A DNA stretch of 64,000 nt from Elephas maximus indicus (Eukaryota > Chordata > Mammalia > Proboscidea > Elephantidae). The DNA is taken from NCBI RefSeq assembly GCF_024166365.1, contig NC_064839.1, positions 36,220,378 to 36,284,377 on the forward strand. Direction: 5' to 3'. Of the stretch, positions 25,485-45,540 are shown in pieces (positions within the stretch are counted from its first letter, which is position 1; each line of letters begins with the position of its first letter). The position numbers were made by a program, and so were the translations under genes. A model generated the notes under the pieces. It saw only the letters and a program-made list of their open reading frames with translations. It was not told the origin of the DNA and did not search any database.

Positions 25485-25655
25485 CTGCTAACCGAAAGGA
25501 TGGAGATTTGAGTCTACTGAAAGGCACCTCAGAAGAAAGGCCTGGCAATGTACTTCTGAAAAATTAGTCATTGAAAACCCTGTGGAGCACAGTTCTACTG
25601 TGACACACATGGGGTCGCAATAAGCCCGAATCGACTCCACGGCAATTGGTTGTTT
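25485..25655 (+). mobile_element. AfroSINE-related SINE with intermediate body
   Basis: Starts inside the head (GCTAACCGAAAGGATGG) and contains AAAGGCCTGGCAATGTACTT...ATTGAAAACCCTGTGGAG as in the tRNA-Gly-type SINE, but ends with ATCGACTCCACGGCA as in AfroSINE. A chimeric or intermediate subfamily. Confidence 0.8.
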
Positions 25656-26402
25656 CATCCTGTATAAAAAAGTTCAGGGATATTTCAGATGTTTGTTTTT
25701 AAACAGGGAACCAGTAAGGAAAAAAGTTACTCTGTAAGTTGTAGCAGCAGCAGCAGCCTGAATTCTGTTAACGTTATTTTGAGAGCTTTTGGAAATGAAA
25801 ACAGAGGTAATAATGTTACAACTATGGAGACAAGATTCAGACATGGAATCAGACTTTTTCCAGTGTTTTTTAAAACAAAGTAGTTTAGAAATCTCATCTT
25901 GAGACTGCCAGGCTATACAAATGCAAGCCTTTATTTTAGAAGAGGGGTATGGGTTTTGCAGTCAAGTCACCTGCTATTTGTATAAGCAAGACTTCATTAG
26001 TAGCTCTACTGGGCTTACCCTCTTATACAGGATGGCTTAGAAAAGACTGCCTGACTGTGGAGGCAGCAAACTATTCTCATTAGAAGCAGGAACTGAGGAT
26101 TAAGTTAGGAAGGTAGAAGTCAACTTTGCCTGCATGTGGGTCAGACTTAAATGTAACAAGGCTGGGTATTCCCACGTTCCTACATACTCAATAAACGTAA
26201 CTTACTGAACCGTAAGGAGTTTAAAAGCCTGTGGCATTGTGCTATTTCAGTAGACGCTGGGGAAGATTCACTAAGTCCGTATTATACTATCAATGTCACA
26301 TCTGAATCCTGTGTAGTCCCAAACCAGGGATTCATTTGCTCCCAAGCCTTACACGAAGGGTCCGCTTCCTTTAGGCTGACACTCATTTTTCCCCGCCTTA
26401 AG

Positions 26403-26555
26403 CGGAAAGCCTAGTGGCATAGTGGTTAAGAGTTCTGCTGCCAGCCAAAAGGTTGGCAGTTCAAATCCATCAGGGGTTTCTACTGTGTCTGTCCTATAGG
26501 GTCACTATGAACCGGAATCGACTTGATGGCAACGCGTTTGGTTTGTTTTGGTAAA
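26403..26555 (+). mobile_element. AfroSINE, sense
   Basis: AGCCTAGTGGCATAGTGGTT to ATCGACTTGATGGCAACG, with a shortened middle (the usual CTCCTTGGAAACTC part is reduced). Confidence 0.92.
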
Positions 26556-26641
26556 GCCTCAGAACCTTTGCATTCTGGCTTTCTCCCAGTGTCGCAGGTT
26601 CTTTTTCTCTCATCTCAGTCTACTAAATACAACCACCAAAT

Positions 26642-26812
26642 GTTTTCATGTGGGGACACTTTTTAGCATGATAGGTTATCTTTCTCATATTTTTCAAGAG
26701 ATGATCATAATAGAGAGCTAAAATGAAACAATTTTCACTTAAAAAAATTGAGTCAATGTTCAGCTCTGCCAATAACTTCCCTGTGTACTGTGGTTTTGAA
26801 TATACCTCAAAA
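26642..26812 (+). repeat. Copy A of a local direct repeat (partner 28964-29143)
   Basis: Shares TTTTAGCATGATAGGTTATC, AAAATGAAACAATT(T/C)TCACTT and AACTTCC(C)TGTGTRCT with the segment in PSMD7 intron 6, about 2.3 kb away in the same orientation. I judge about 80% identity by eye. Not a repeat I recognise. Confidence 0.75.
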
Positions 26813-27151
26813 GTTTTGAACTAAGGATTTCAAATTTCTTTCAGTTAAATACAACTTGACTTTTAACTGCTGAAATAGACAAGTGAAACTTTGTTCCATG
26901 GTCTTTCCTTTCCCACCCCTATCTGGAAGTGACCCCTGATGTGGGCAGAACAAATGCCCACTTATACATCGTACTATTAACCTCCAAATTTCTAACTAGC
27001 TCTTTAGCAGATCTATGGTATAAAAATGGATGCTTCTGATACTTGAGGCTTTATAACAAGGGATGGTTTCTGAATTCAATTGACTTAGTTTTAGTGCTAT
27101 TTTATTGTATTCTTAAATCTTTGAACATTGGTAATCCCGATGGTACATCAG

Positions 27152-27304
27152 GGAAACGCTGGTGGCGTAGTGGTTAAGTGCTATGGCTGTTAACCAAGAG
27201 GTCAGCAGTTCGAGTCTGCCAGGCGCTCCTTGGAAACTCTACGGGGCAGTTCTGTCCTATAGCGTCGCTATGAGTTGGAATTGACTCGATAGCTGTGGGT
27301 GGGT
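27152..27304 (+). mobile_element. AfroSINE, sense, with 12-bp target duplication
   Basis: GGAAACGCTGGTGGCGTAGT to GACTCGATAGCTGTGG. Flanked by ATGGTACATCAG at 27140-27151 and 27305-27316. Confidence 0.95.
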
Positions 27305-27799
27305 ATGGTACATCAGAAAACTCTTAAAGAGCTTCCAAATGCCCAAGAACGGGAATTAGCACCCAAGTGACTACTGTGCATCAAGTGATTAAGTACCCTC
27401 TTTAATTTGTTCCAATAGGAGCCCTGTGCATTTATTTTGGGGCAACTTTGTTCTATTCTTAGTAAGTCCCCATTAACATTGTGGCCTGATGTACTCACAC
27501 CCACTCCAGAATTAAATGAATGTCATTAGGGAAAGCTGCTCTAGGGACTTCAGAGATGACCTACTTTTGCCTGCCACTTTACAGATGATGAGTCCGAGGC
27601 ACAAACTATAGCCTGGACCTTCTGGGCTTGGTTGAGAGCTCTCCTCACTCTAGCAGGCTGCCCTGCCTGGTCTTAAAGGAATAAGACCCGCTTTCATAAA
27701 AGATTTTAAGTCTAAAATAATTAAGGCAGCTTCAATTAAAGATTGTCCTGGCTACTTGTGAAAACAACAAATCACCACTCAAGAGACAAAAAAAAACTA

Positions 27800-28350
27800 A
27801 AACACAGACTTAAAAACCAAGCCATTTAATTGTGTCTTTAAAGGTAAACAATGGAGCTGGATCCCAAGTCCTGAGAATGCCAGAGCTACGGGTCCAAAGA
27901 GTCCCATGGTGCAGTATTCTCAAGCAGAGGTCAGAACTCAAGGTGTTAACGAGGCAGAGCACTTAATGGAACTCATGCATTCCACTTAGCAACTTTGCAA
28001 ACTGCCTGAAACAGACTTCAAGAGTCTTTCAAGATGGGGAAAATTCAACTCCTGGTTTTATAAGAACGAAGAGTATCAAGTTTTATGTGTACTCCTCTTC
28101 ACTTTTCTGACTCTTTAGCCTGAGCCAACTATCATATCCCCAACTCCTACCAGCCTAAGCTGTAGTTTAGGTGCGAGATCAGTCCCTCTATCCATTCCCT
28201 TCCATGTAATGCCACACAGCAGGAGTGGCCTGAGGCAGAGAGCGCTCATCAATACAGCTTTTTAAAAAGCACTTAAAGTGAAAACAACCCTTTAGCGGCA
28301 CATTGATTTAGTTTATGATTTTAATTTACAAATTAAAAAAGCTACATGTT
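27800..28350 (-). other. PSMD7: PSMD7 3' UTR
   Basis: Non-repetitive sequence after the stop codon. A variant polyadenylation signal ATTAAA (- strand) is at 27825-27830. A second ATTAAA close to the stop, at about 28321-28326, is possible but would leave almost no UTR. The end point is inferred. Confidence 0.7.
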
Positions 28351-37319
<8,969 letters not shown>

Positions 37320-37369
37320 CTACGTTTCCCGGGTTTTCAAAGGGACACGGGGGACGGATAAAGGTTTTT

Positions 37370-37578
37370 CTCCTAGTATTGGGGTTGCACGGTCACCTGC
37401 AGCGGTTTCTTCGCTTCAGTTCCTTCCTACCTCAGGCACTCCTATTTGAAGAAGTTAGGAAAAAAAATACTAAAAGAAAAAACTAAATAGTAATAATTCA
37501 TATTTCCACTCTCCCAGAAAATGTTCACCTTTGCTTCAAGTCAAAATCCTCTAGAATTTCTTAGGGAAATTTGAAGTC
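37370..37578 (+). repeat. Tandem duplication next to PSMD7, copy 1
   Basis: CTCCTAGTATTGGGGTTGCA ... GTAATAATTCATATTTCCAC ... GAAAATGTTCACCTTTGCTT ... CAAAATCCTCTAGAATTTCT ... GAAATTTGAAGTCT. The same series of landmarks recurs in the same order in copy 2. Confidence 0.9.
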
Positions 37579-37817
37579 TCTAGTATTGGGACTGCAGAAG
37601 CTTTTTCTCAGTTCCATCTCACCTCACCCACCCTCATTTGAAGAGTATAGAAAAAATACTATATATATATATAAAAAAAAGAATATAAAAAAATTTAAAA
37701 AGAATCTAAAAAATAGCAACAATAGTAATAATTCATATTTCCACCTGCCTAGAAAATGTTTACCTTTGCTTTGAGTCAAAATCCTTTACAATTTCTTAGA
37801 GAAATTTTAAATCTCGC
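37579..37817 (+). repeat. Tandem duplication next to PSMD7, copy 2
   Basis: CTCTAGTATTGGGACTGCAG ... GTAATAATTCATATTTCCAC ... GAAAATGTTTACCTTTGCTT ... CAAAATCCTTTACAATTTCT ... GAAATTTTAAATCT. Longer than copy 1 because of an A/T-rich expansion with a TA run at about 37660-37672. Confidence 0.9.
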
Positions 37818-37934
37818 ATTAGGTCAGCCCTTAATGTAGATTTGGTAATTTATCCCGTTATCGTCATTTTTATTGTAAGAGAACTTCCGCCTTAGTCTTT
37901 ACTGTGGACATGATGCAGATAATGTGGCCACCTA

Positions 37935-38099
37935 CAAGCCCTGGTGGCACAGTGATTAAGAGTTCCGTTGCTAAGCAAAAAGTTGGCAGTTCCAATCCAC
38001 CAGCTGCTCCTTGGAAACCCTACGGAGCAGTTCTACTCTGCCCTGTAGAATAGGTATAAGTCCAAATGGACTCCACGGCAGTGGGTTTTGTTTGTTTTT
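37935..38099 (+). mobile_element. AfroSINE, sense
   Basis: AGCCCTGGTGGCACAGTGATT to TGGACTCCACGGCAGTGGG followed by T-rich sequence; diverged tail (AATAGGTATAAGTCC). Confidence 0.93.
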
Positions 38100-38286
38100 T
38101 CCAATATTACTATGTAACCAGGGCTATAAGAATGCAATTTGTGCAGTAGGGTCACACCATACAGATTGATTTTCAAATCAAAACTTACAGAAAGGTTGCA
38201 GAAAAATTGGAAGGCAATAAGGAATATGTTTTCATATTTAGTTAGATGAGAAAAAGACTAAAAAGGGAACTGTGGGAGAGGAGGAC

Positions 38287-38472
38287 CAAAACCAAAAAAA
38301 ACAAACCAGTTTTGGTGGATTTAGACTCATAGCAACACTATGGGACAAAGTAGAACTGCCCCATAGGGTTTCCAAGAAGCAGCTGGTGGACTTGCACTGT
38401 TGGATTCGAACGGCGACCCTTTGGTTAGCAACTGACCTCCTAACCTTTTAACTGCTGTACCACCAGGGCTCT
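38287..38472 (-). mobile_element. AfroSINE, antisense, diverged
   Basis: ACTCATAGCAACACTATGGG, CTGCCCCATAGGGTTTCC and GTACCACCAGGGCTCTGG; the head has small insertions. Confidence 0.9.
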
Positions 38473-39170
38473 GGAAACAATGACTATAAAGCCAATTTTC
38501 CGAAGGCGGCAAATGATATTAAAATTTATGCATGTTTGTACTTCTGTCTCATTTTAAGCTGCTGTTTCTGTAAACAAAAGCAATACATCAGCAATCTGAA
38601 TTATTATTGTTTGTCCTGTCTTTAAATAGCTTTTACTTTCCCTGTATCACTAAAGGAATTTCCCCAACAGTTTAGCCTCTTAATCTTTTTTTTTTTTAAT
38701 AGCTTCTTATTCTTCTAAGGTAGACTCCTGATCTCTAAATATCTGGGGACGATACACAATTTCCCTTGCATTCTTACTTGCGAGTAGTGGAAAACATTAC
38801 CGAAGATTAGACTGGGATTTAGCAATCGGTGGGAGAGTAACTTTAAAGTAGTCAGGATTTTTAATGTGTCTAGTATGCAAAAATATCCATGTCCTCTTTC
38901 TGCAGTTTGGCTTTCTAATTCACATTTTCTGCTGTATCCATGAGAAAGTAATTCCAGAATGTACTCATTATTATTAGTAATTAGCAAAAGAGAAGCTCAG
39001 CGTTTTTTGTTAAATATAAATTCTGATTCTATAGGTCTAGGGTGGGACCTGAGATTCTGCATTTTTAACAAGCGTTCTGGTGGGGTTGATGCTCTGTTAA
39101 CACGGCTTATGACAATCTTATGAGGTAGGTATTTTTCTTATTTTACAAGTGAAAGTGGTTCATACTTGAC
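38473..39170. other. Unique AT-rich DNA with a MER5-like fragment
   Basis: GGGACCTGAGATTCTGCATTT at about 39015-39080 resembles MER5A. Otherwise nothing recognised. Confidence 0.5.
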
Positions 39171-39415
39171 TGCCTTGGTGGGCTTTTCTGGGCCACTTTA
39201 TTTAAAATTCATCTTTCTTCCGCTCCTTATCTCCTGTGTCTGCTTTAGTTTCTGTACTTAGCATTTTTGAATAGTTTTGTGACGTTTTCTTATTTTATTC
39301 ATTGCCTTTTTTCCCCCATTAGAATGTAAGCTTCTGTTTCATTCACGTGTATATCTTCAGTGCTTGGTACAGAAGAGGCACTCTGTATTTATTATGTAAA
39401 TGAATAATATTACCT
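39170..39415 (+). repeat. L2 LINE 3' end relic
   Basis: CCCCCATTAGAATGTAAGCTT, CGTGTATATCTTCAGTGCTT and GGTACAGAAGAGGCACTC match the L2 3' end order. Confidence 0.75.
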
Positions 39416-40382
39416 GAATAAACTGGAAAATAACAACAATGAGGCTCAGACATCTGAAATGGCCTTTCCAAGATCACATGGCTAGTAAGGATCAAGCCAG
39501 TTTTCTGTGATGCCAGTTCCTGTGTTCCTTACTGCACCATTCTGAGGCATTTGTTTCATTAAAGTGCTGAATTTCAAATCTTATAAAGTTACTATGTTTG
39601 ATTTCACATTGCATTTGTACAGACTGAGCAAGCTATTTCGAAGCTTAAAGGGATTATCTAGCTAGTCCTGATTCACTGAAGTAGTGTGAAATTGACTTTG
39701 AAGATAAAAAAAAAAATTATTTAAGTTACACATGATCATCATATGGGAAAATGAAAAAATTCAGATAGTCAAAAATAAAAAGAAATTAAAATTACCTAAA
39801 GTCTTAACACATACAGAAAACCAGCATTAACTGTAGTCCACATTGCTATAGCTCTTTTTACAGAGACTTCATCATTAGCTATTAGACTTAAGCATTCGCT
39901 TCCTAGCTGGTTTCCCTGCTTCCACTTTGAATTTCCTCCACTGTGCAGTTAGACCCTGTTTAAGAAACCATTTTAATGGAAGTTTCAAGATTACGTAAGT
40001 GTAGAGGGAGTAGTGTAATGAAACCCATAAACCCATTATTGAGCTTCAAATCTTCTTCCCTTTTCCTCTATGACCCTCCTCTCCCCCTAGTTCCTCTCCT
40101 CAAATCTAATCACTGGCTATCAGTTTCTGGTGAATCTTTCAGGACCTTTCAGCATCTATATATGTGTGTAGCTTATGAAAAACATAAGCAGATTTTGAAA
40201 CTTGCTATTTTTAGTTAATTATATATCATTAACACACTTCTTTACAGCAAGCCTAGATCTACTTTGTTATTAATAGCTGCATAGAATAGATTTTAATTTC
40301 TTTATAATAGACTTTTTCCATCTACTTAAAGGCCCAGCTGCATCATTATCTTCCCCCAGTTTCTGTCAGCCTGGAAGGGGCA
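39416..40382. other. Unique sequence with L1ME-like traces
   Basis: About 39715-39890 looks like an L1ME-type 3' UTR (ATCATATGGGAAAATG...AACTGTAGTCCACATTGC), weakly. No gene. Confidence 0.45.
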
Positions 40383-40498
40383 TGTTATATGTTGAATTGT
40401 ATTGAATTCCAAAAAATATGTTCAAGTCCTAACCCCAGTACCTGTGAATATACTGATGGGAAATAGTTTTCTTTTGTTAATGAGACCATACCAGAATA

Positions 40499-40656
40499 TT
40501 TGTTGTTGAGTGCCATCTTTCCTTTGGACTCATAGTGACCCTATAGGACAGAGTAGAGCTGCCCCATAGGGTGTCCAAGGAGTGGCTGGCTGATTTGAAT
40601 GGCCGACCCCTCAGCCAGCAGCCAAGCTCACAAGCACTGCACCACCAGGGTTCCCC
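40499..40656 (-). mobile_element. AfroSINE, antisense, inside the MLT1-like LTR
   Basis: GTTGTTGAGTGCCATC to GCACCACCAGGGTTCC. Target duplication ACCAGAATA at 40490-40498 and 40657-40665. Confidence 0.93.
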
Positions 40657-40677
40657 ACCAGAATAGCAACAAATAAA

Positions 40678-40722
40678 AACAGCCCGTTGCCTTCCAGTTG
40701 ATTCTAACTCATAATCAGGCTC
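40678..40722 (-). mobile_element. AfroSINE tail fragment, antisense
   Basis: AACAGCCCGTTGCCTTCCAG and TGATTCTAACTCATAATC only; the rest is missing. Confidence 0.7.
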
Positions 40723-40799
40723 TGGTATACTAGAATAGGGTGGGTTCTAAATCTAATCCTTTTTGGGTGGTGTCTTATAAAAAGGGCACATAGGAACTT

Positions 40800-40933
40800 G
40801 GGAGCTAACCAAATGGTCAGTGGTTCAAATCCACTGGCTCCTTTCTGGAAACCCTATGGGGCAGTCTACTCTGTCCTGTAAAGTCACGAATCAACTCTAC
40901 AGCAATAGGTTTGGGTTTCTTTTTTTTTTTTTG
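40800..40933 (+). mobile_element. AfroSINE, sense, 5'-truncated
   Basis: Begins at GGGAGCTAACCAAATGGTC, missing the A-box region; ends ATCAACTCTACAGCAATAGG plus a T-run. Confidence 0.9.
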
Positions 40934-41294
40934 TATAGAAATGTAGAGACATACACACAGGGGGAAGAGAACAAGTAAGGAGTGTCTACAAGCCAAGGAA
41001 CACCAAGGAATACCTGCGGCTACCGACAAGAAAGGACCCTCACCTAGAGCTGATGCCCAGATTTGGACTTTTAGCCTCCAAAACTGTGAACCAATACCTG
41101 TTCTTTAAACCCATGCATTTGTGTTATTTTTGTTATGACAGTACTAGGAAACTAAGACAGGGGAAAAGCTGTCTCAGGAATGTTTCTAGAATGCTTTAAT
41201 TTTCCACTCTCTATGACTCTTTGATTTCTTAAAATAAGAGTTTCTCCACTTTAAATTTGGCACTCTTTTATAACCATTGTCTTTTAAATTTTCA

Positions 41295-41440
41295 CAATAT
41301 TCATTCAACAAATATTGGGCATAATATGTGTCAGCAGTGGTTTTAGGCACTGAATAGATAGCGATAAATAAACTCCCTACCTTCTTAGAATGTATGGCCT
41401 TGTCAGGGGAGATAGGCTATAAGCCAATTAAAAAATACAA
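41295..41440 (+). repeat. Old mammalian repeat relic (L2/MIR-like)
   Basis: ATTCATTCAACAAATATTGG, GTTTTAGGCACTGAATAG and CTTCTTAGAATGTATGGCC fit a common mammalian repeat end. Confidence 0.55.
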
Positions 41441-41495
41441 ATCACATATAATATCCAATATGGTATCAGGATGTATACTACTTGTCATTATCAGG

Positions 41496-41964
41496 TGTGG
41501 TAGCCCCCAATAAACCATGTCTCCTAGCATTCTTGCCGTGGTGTGGTTTTCTTCATAATTGAGTCTGAGATTGGCCATTTGACTTGCTCTGACCAATGTA
41601 TAATGCAAACAGAGGCAAGAGTAATGCTTCTTTCCACGTAGTGGCTTGTCCTCTGGGAAAGCTCACTGCAGAACCTTGAGCCATCATGGAGGGAGGTCTG
41701 GCTTCCTCACAGGAAGACTATATGGAAAAGGAGAGGAAAGCCTGGCCAGCCCACAGCTGTTCCAGCCGTTTAACTGAGGTATCAGAAACATGCATGAAGG
41801 TGCCATCTTGGATATTGCAGCCCTAGGAGACACCATGTGGAGCAGAAGAGTTGCCCAGCTGATCCCAGCCCAGATTACAGAATAATGTAAAATGACAAAT
41901 CATTGTTGTTTTAAGTCACTAAGTTTTAGGATGGTTTGTTATACAGCAATACATATCTGTAACA
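41496..41964 (+). mobile_element. MLT1-like solo LTR
   Basis: Starts TGTGGTAGCCCCCAATAAAC and ends ACATATCTGTAACA. Contains CAAATCATTGTTGTTTTAAG and CACTAAGTTTTAGGATGG, common at MLT1 LTR ends. Possible target duplication TCAGG/CCAGG. No coding region. Confidence 0.7.
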
Positions 41965-42309
41965 CCAGGCAATTTATTACATCTCTGTGAACCCAAAGCT
42001 CTTGCTAAATAGATTAGATGCCACTCAATGCCTGTTGTATAGTAGCTGTTCAATAAATGTTGGTTTTGTCACTTACTTTCTCAGTATTGTTTGCTGCTTT
42101 TACTCTCTTGTTTGAGAATTATTGAAGCCCGCCAAGGGCCCTTACTCAGCTCAAGTGGTCCACACAGAGTGTGAAGAGGTTCCTAAAGTGAGGCAGCAAT
42201 TTAGGAACTCACTCCAGCAGGAATGAGTTAAGAGTATAGAGGAACTAGAGCAGCTGTATGGGAAAGGTAAGTCCTTGGCACCTCTGGCATTATAATCTTT
42301 TCAGGTCCT

Positions 42310-42475
42310 GTGAAGGCAATGGAAAAGAGCATGGGCTTATGGAGTCAGATCTAGATTTGAATTTTGCATTTACTATTTACTGGCTATGTTATTTTGAGTG
42401 GGTTCCTTAATCTGTCTAGGCCTCAGTTCAATTTCATCATTTGTAAAATAGGAATAAAATAGTACCTGACCCATG
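42310..42475 (+). repeat. MIR SINE relic
   Basis: GAAAAGAGCATGGGCTTATGG, GGCCTCAGTTCAATTTCATC and TTTGTAAAATAGGAATAAAA follow the MIR consensus. Confidence 0.85.
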
Positions 42476-42779
42476 GATGCAGGGAGCCAGGGAGAGTGAA
42501 AAGGACTGTGTTGGCCTGAGCAGAGCTGTATGTAAGAGAGTAGTGAGAAACAAGCTTAAACTGCTTTGGCAGGGCCAGATTATAAAGGGCCTTGAATTTT
42601 TAATGTAAGCTGGAAAGTGATGTGCTGAAAGTGGTATTTCTGGAAAGTTAATCTGATGGTAGTGTGGAAAATAGATTCGAAGGATGGAGAGGTAGGAGCT
42701 AGATATTTTGGAAAATGTGATCATGTGTTCTGAGTTACAAATTTTGGTGGACCATAATTGCTTTTTTTTTTAAAAAAAA

Positions 42780-43145
42780 TTAATGCTGTTCTTATAAAAA
42801 AAAGTTTTAAAAATGAACTTTTTGTTTTTGATTACAAGAGTGATACATCCTCATTGTTAAAACTTCAAGTAGTACCAAAAAACAAAAAAAGCTGTTGCTG
42901 TCGAGCTCATTGCAACTCATAGTGATCCTAGAGGACAGTTAAACTGCCCCATTGGATTTCCAAGGGGTGGCTGTGTAGATTTGAACTGCCAACCCTTTGG
43001 TTAGCAGCCATAGCTCTTAACCACTCTGCCACCAGGGCTCCTCAAGTAGTACAGAAATATAAAATTTATAAAGAAAAAAATTTCCTAATAATCACTATTA
43101 CCAGTTTGTATGTCTTCTTCTAGATGAAATAATTGTTTGAAAGTT
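42780..43145 (+). repeat. L1ME-like 3'-UTR relic split by an AfroSINE
   Basis: GATTACAAGAGTGATACATCC, then after the SINE CAGAAATATAAAATTTATAA and CCTAATAATCACTATTACC. Confidence 0.7.
42876..43041 (-). mobile_element. AfroSINE, antisense, with 11-bp target duplication
   Basis: GCTGTTGCTGTCGAGCTC to CTGCCACCAGGGCTCC. Flanked by TCAAGTAGTAC at 42865-42875 and 43042-43052. Confidence 0.94.
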
Positions 43146-44618
43146 TTCAAGATCCTGATTTCAGGGTGTAAGTAGCAGCCATTGTATCTCCTTGTTTTGG
43201 GGTAACTGAACTTGATACCATTCCTCATTTTTAATTTTCACCCCCCAATCTCATAATTATCTATAGGCATAATTAGTTGTACATTCTGTGTATGTTAGTT
43301 GTATGCTGTGTACAGTTGCTCAAGGATCCCTGACCTTCACATCTCTGAAGACAGGCCAGGAGTCTTTTGCTCTGAGCCTTAGCCTTCTTCCAGTGTGATT
43401 AGGAAGCTTTTGATATTCTCTCTGGCTCCTATCACTTTCATTACTTATATTCTTCCTGCTTTTGGGAACACTGCTTTGAATTTTCCTCATTCCTTTTAAT
43501 ATTTTTGATTTGGCTATTGACTGCTACTACTTCCTAAAATAAGAGAACTTTTAGATTAAGAAAATTGTAGTCAGCCCTCATTGCATGATATGTTAAAGCA
43601 TGCTTGCAGGTGTTTTAGTGCCTGATTCAAAGTAGACAATTTTTGTAATTAAAAATTTAATGGCTACTAGGAGATCAAGGATTGAGAGATCTTAAGTTTT
43701 CTTATGTGCTAAATAAGGCTTAAGAATTGATGTCTAAAGGGAAAACCTTTTTGGCTACAAGATGAAAAGAGTATAAAGAAGACCATCAGAAATAATTTAG
43801 AAGGTATTTTCCATGTTGCCCTGTTTTTAAAGAAATAAAACTGATTTGAAATCATCTCTGCTATTGTAGCCACTTTTGGGGCTGAATTCATTCAGAGAAA
43901 TGCAGGAGAAGGCATTAGGAGAAATCCACCTTTTTTGGTTCAGTGAATTCTGGACTATTGCTTTGTCCTCTGAATTTTAAGAGGACCTGATCAGAATTCA
44001 GGATAATAACGGTTTCCTTTCCTTTGACCACCTTTGTCTTTCAATTTAGGGAGTTAGTCCCCACAGACTGTATTTTTCTGATTTTTTGTTAAGTCTAGAA
44101 CAAAGTATAATGGCCCTTCAGGCATCCTAGCAATATCTTGAACTTTGCAGTGTCTATTTATCAGATTTAGAAGAAAAAAAGTATAGGATATACCACCTTC
44201 AGCCAAAGCTGTATTTACTGCTGGGGTTCAGACATCTTTGGATCTGGTAAACTGTGGTAGCCCCCCCAAAAATTTACTTGCATGAGTCAAGTAGACCAGT
44301 TTGATCCAGAAACAAAGCCTCAGTCTTTGGAGAGAGAAGAGTGGTTCTCCAGATAGCATTGATCTGTCATTCGGATTTGACTCTCAGTTCAGCCCCTGGG
44401 GAACTTACATCTGCGGCCATAAAGCCATGTTTGGTAAGCCTTATGAGAAAACTGAAAGAGCTATTTCATAAATGCTTTGTGACACATTCAGAACAAGTAT
44501 TAGCACTATTGATAGCATTTCTCTAACAGAGCGTAGCCCAAAAACATGGCGAGAAGCTTTCTTAGCCACTTTTCTATGTTGGCCCCTTGAGACACCATAC
44601 TTCAGCAATGGTGGTGGC
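43146..44618. other. Unique AT-rich intergenic DNA
   Basis: No exon, RNA gene or clear repeat recognised in about 1.5 kb. Confidence 0.5.
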
Positions 44619-44726
44619 CAAAAAAACCTAAACCAAACCCATTGCCGTCCAGTAGATTCCGACTCATAGCAACCCTATAGGACAGAGTAGAACTGCCCCA
44701 TAGAGTTTCCAAGGAGCAGCGGTGGC
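44619..44726 (-). mobile_element. AfroSINE, antisense, head-truncated
   Basis: CCATTGCCGTCCAGTAGATT to GAGTTTCCAAGGAGCAGC, then unrelated sequence. Confidence 0.9.
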
Positions 44727-45143
44727 AGGAGACTGGAATCTGTAGAGCTGGTGATGTCAGCAGTGTCAGCAGGTTTGGGGGACGTGGAGATATAAATTAG
44801 ATAGGGATCAGAGCACAAAAAAATGAACCAAGGATACCCACAGGATAACTGAACTCGTTTGTGTACATATGCGACATCTGGAATTCCTAGAAATTTTGGG
44901 GGTGGAGAAACATGGTAAAGGCCTGGGGTCCTGTAATAACAAGTGGAAGGCAATGGCTAATGAAACACTGATTATATGTATATATAATGGTATGAAATAT
45001 TTAACGAAGACTGACTAAAAATAGCTTCCTGCCCATTACAGATACATAGCCCCGAGGCCTCTGTTGGTCATTTTTTAAAAAATGGCTATATTTTCCTAAG
45101 AGTAATCCTTTAGATTTTTTTTTAGCATCTAGTAATAAAAGTA

Positions 45144-45281
45144 TGGGAAACCCTGGTGGCATAGTGGTTAAGTGCTACGGCTGCTAACCAAAGGGTCGGC
45201 CGTTCGAATCCGTCAGGTGCTCCTTGGAAACTCTATGGGGCAGTTATACTCTGTCCTATAGGGTCGCTTGACGGCACTGGG
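45144..45281 (+). mobile_element. AfroSINE, sense, 14-bp target duplication, likely young
   Basis: Close to consensus: GGAAACCCTGGTGGCATAGT, GGTCGGCCGTTCGAATCCGT, CTATAGGGTCGCTTGACGGC. The tail lacks the usual ATGAGTCGGAATCGAC block. Perfect TAGTAATAAAAGTA flanks at 45130-45143 and 45282-45295. Confidence 0.96.
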
Positions 45282-45435
45282 TAGTAATAAAAGTAAGAAA
45301 ATTAGAACATTCCGGTATTTTATTAGTCACAGTTGATGATACCCAACAACAACAACAAAAAAGTCAGGGAAAGAAAAGTAAGATTTTTAGTGGTAATATA
45401 TACTCACAAAGGCAAAAAAAAGCATTTTAGGGGTA

Positions 45436-45540
45436 TGTTGCTTGTTGCTAGCTGCTTTTGTGATGACCTCCAAGTCCTGGCAACCCCAAGTGTTACAGAG
45501 TAGGACTGCTCCCTAGGGTTTTCTTGGCTGCATGTGTATA
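45436..45540 (-). mobile_element. AfroSINE-related fragment, antisense
   Basis: TGATGACCTCCAAGTCCTGG, GAGTAGGACTGCTCCCTAGG and GTTTTCTTGGCTGCATG match the variant seen at 50948-51158. Truncated. Confidence 0.7.

Larger units (their letters stand above)
40383..41159 (+). mobile_element. MLT1-like solo LTR (old ERVL-MaLR type) with nested SINEs
   Basis: Starts TGTTATATGTTGAATTGTAT and ends GGAAACTAAGACA (TG...CA). Landmarks: GTTCAAGTCCTAACCCCAGT, CTTATAAAAAGGGCACATAG, CCTCCAAAACTGTGAACCAA, GTTATGACAGTACTAGG. Possible target duplication GGGCA/GGGGA. Split by AfroSINE copies. No coding region. Confidence 0.75.
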
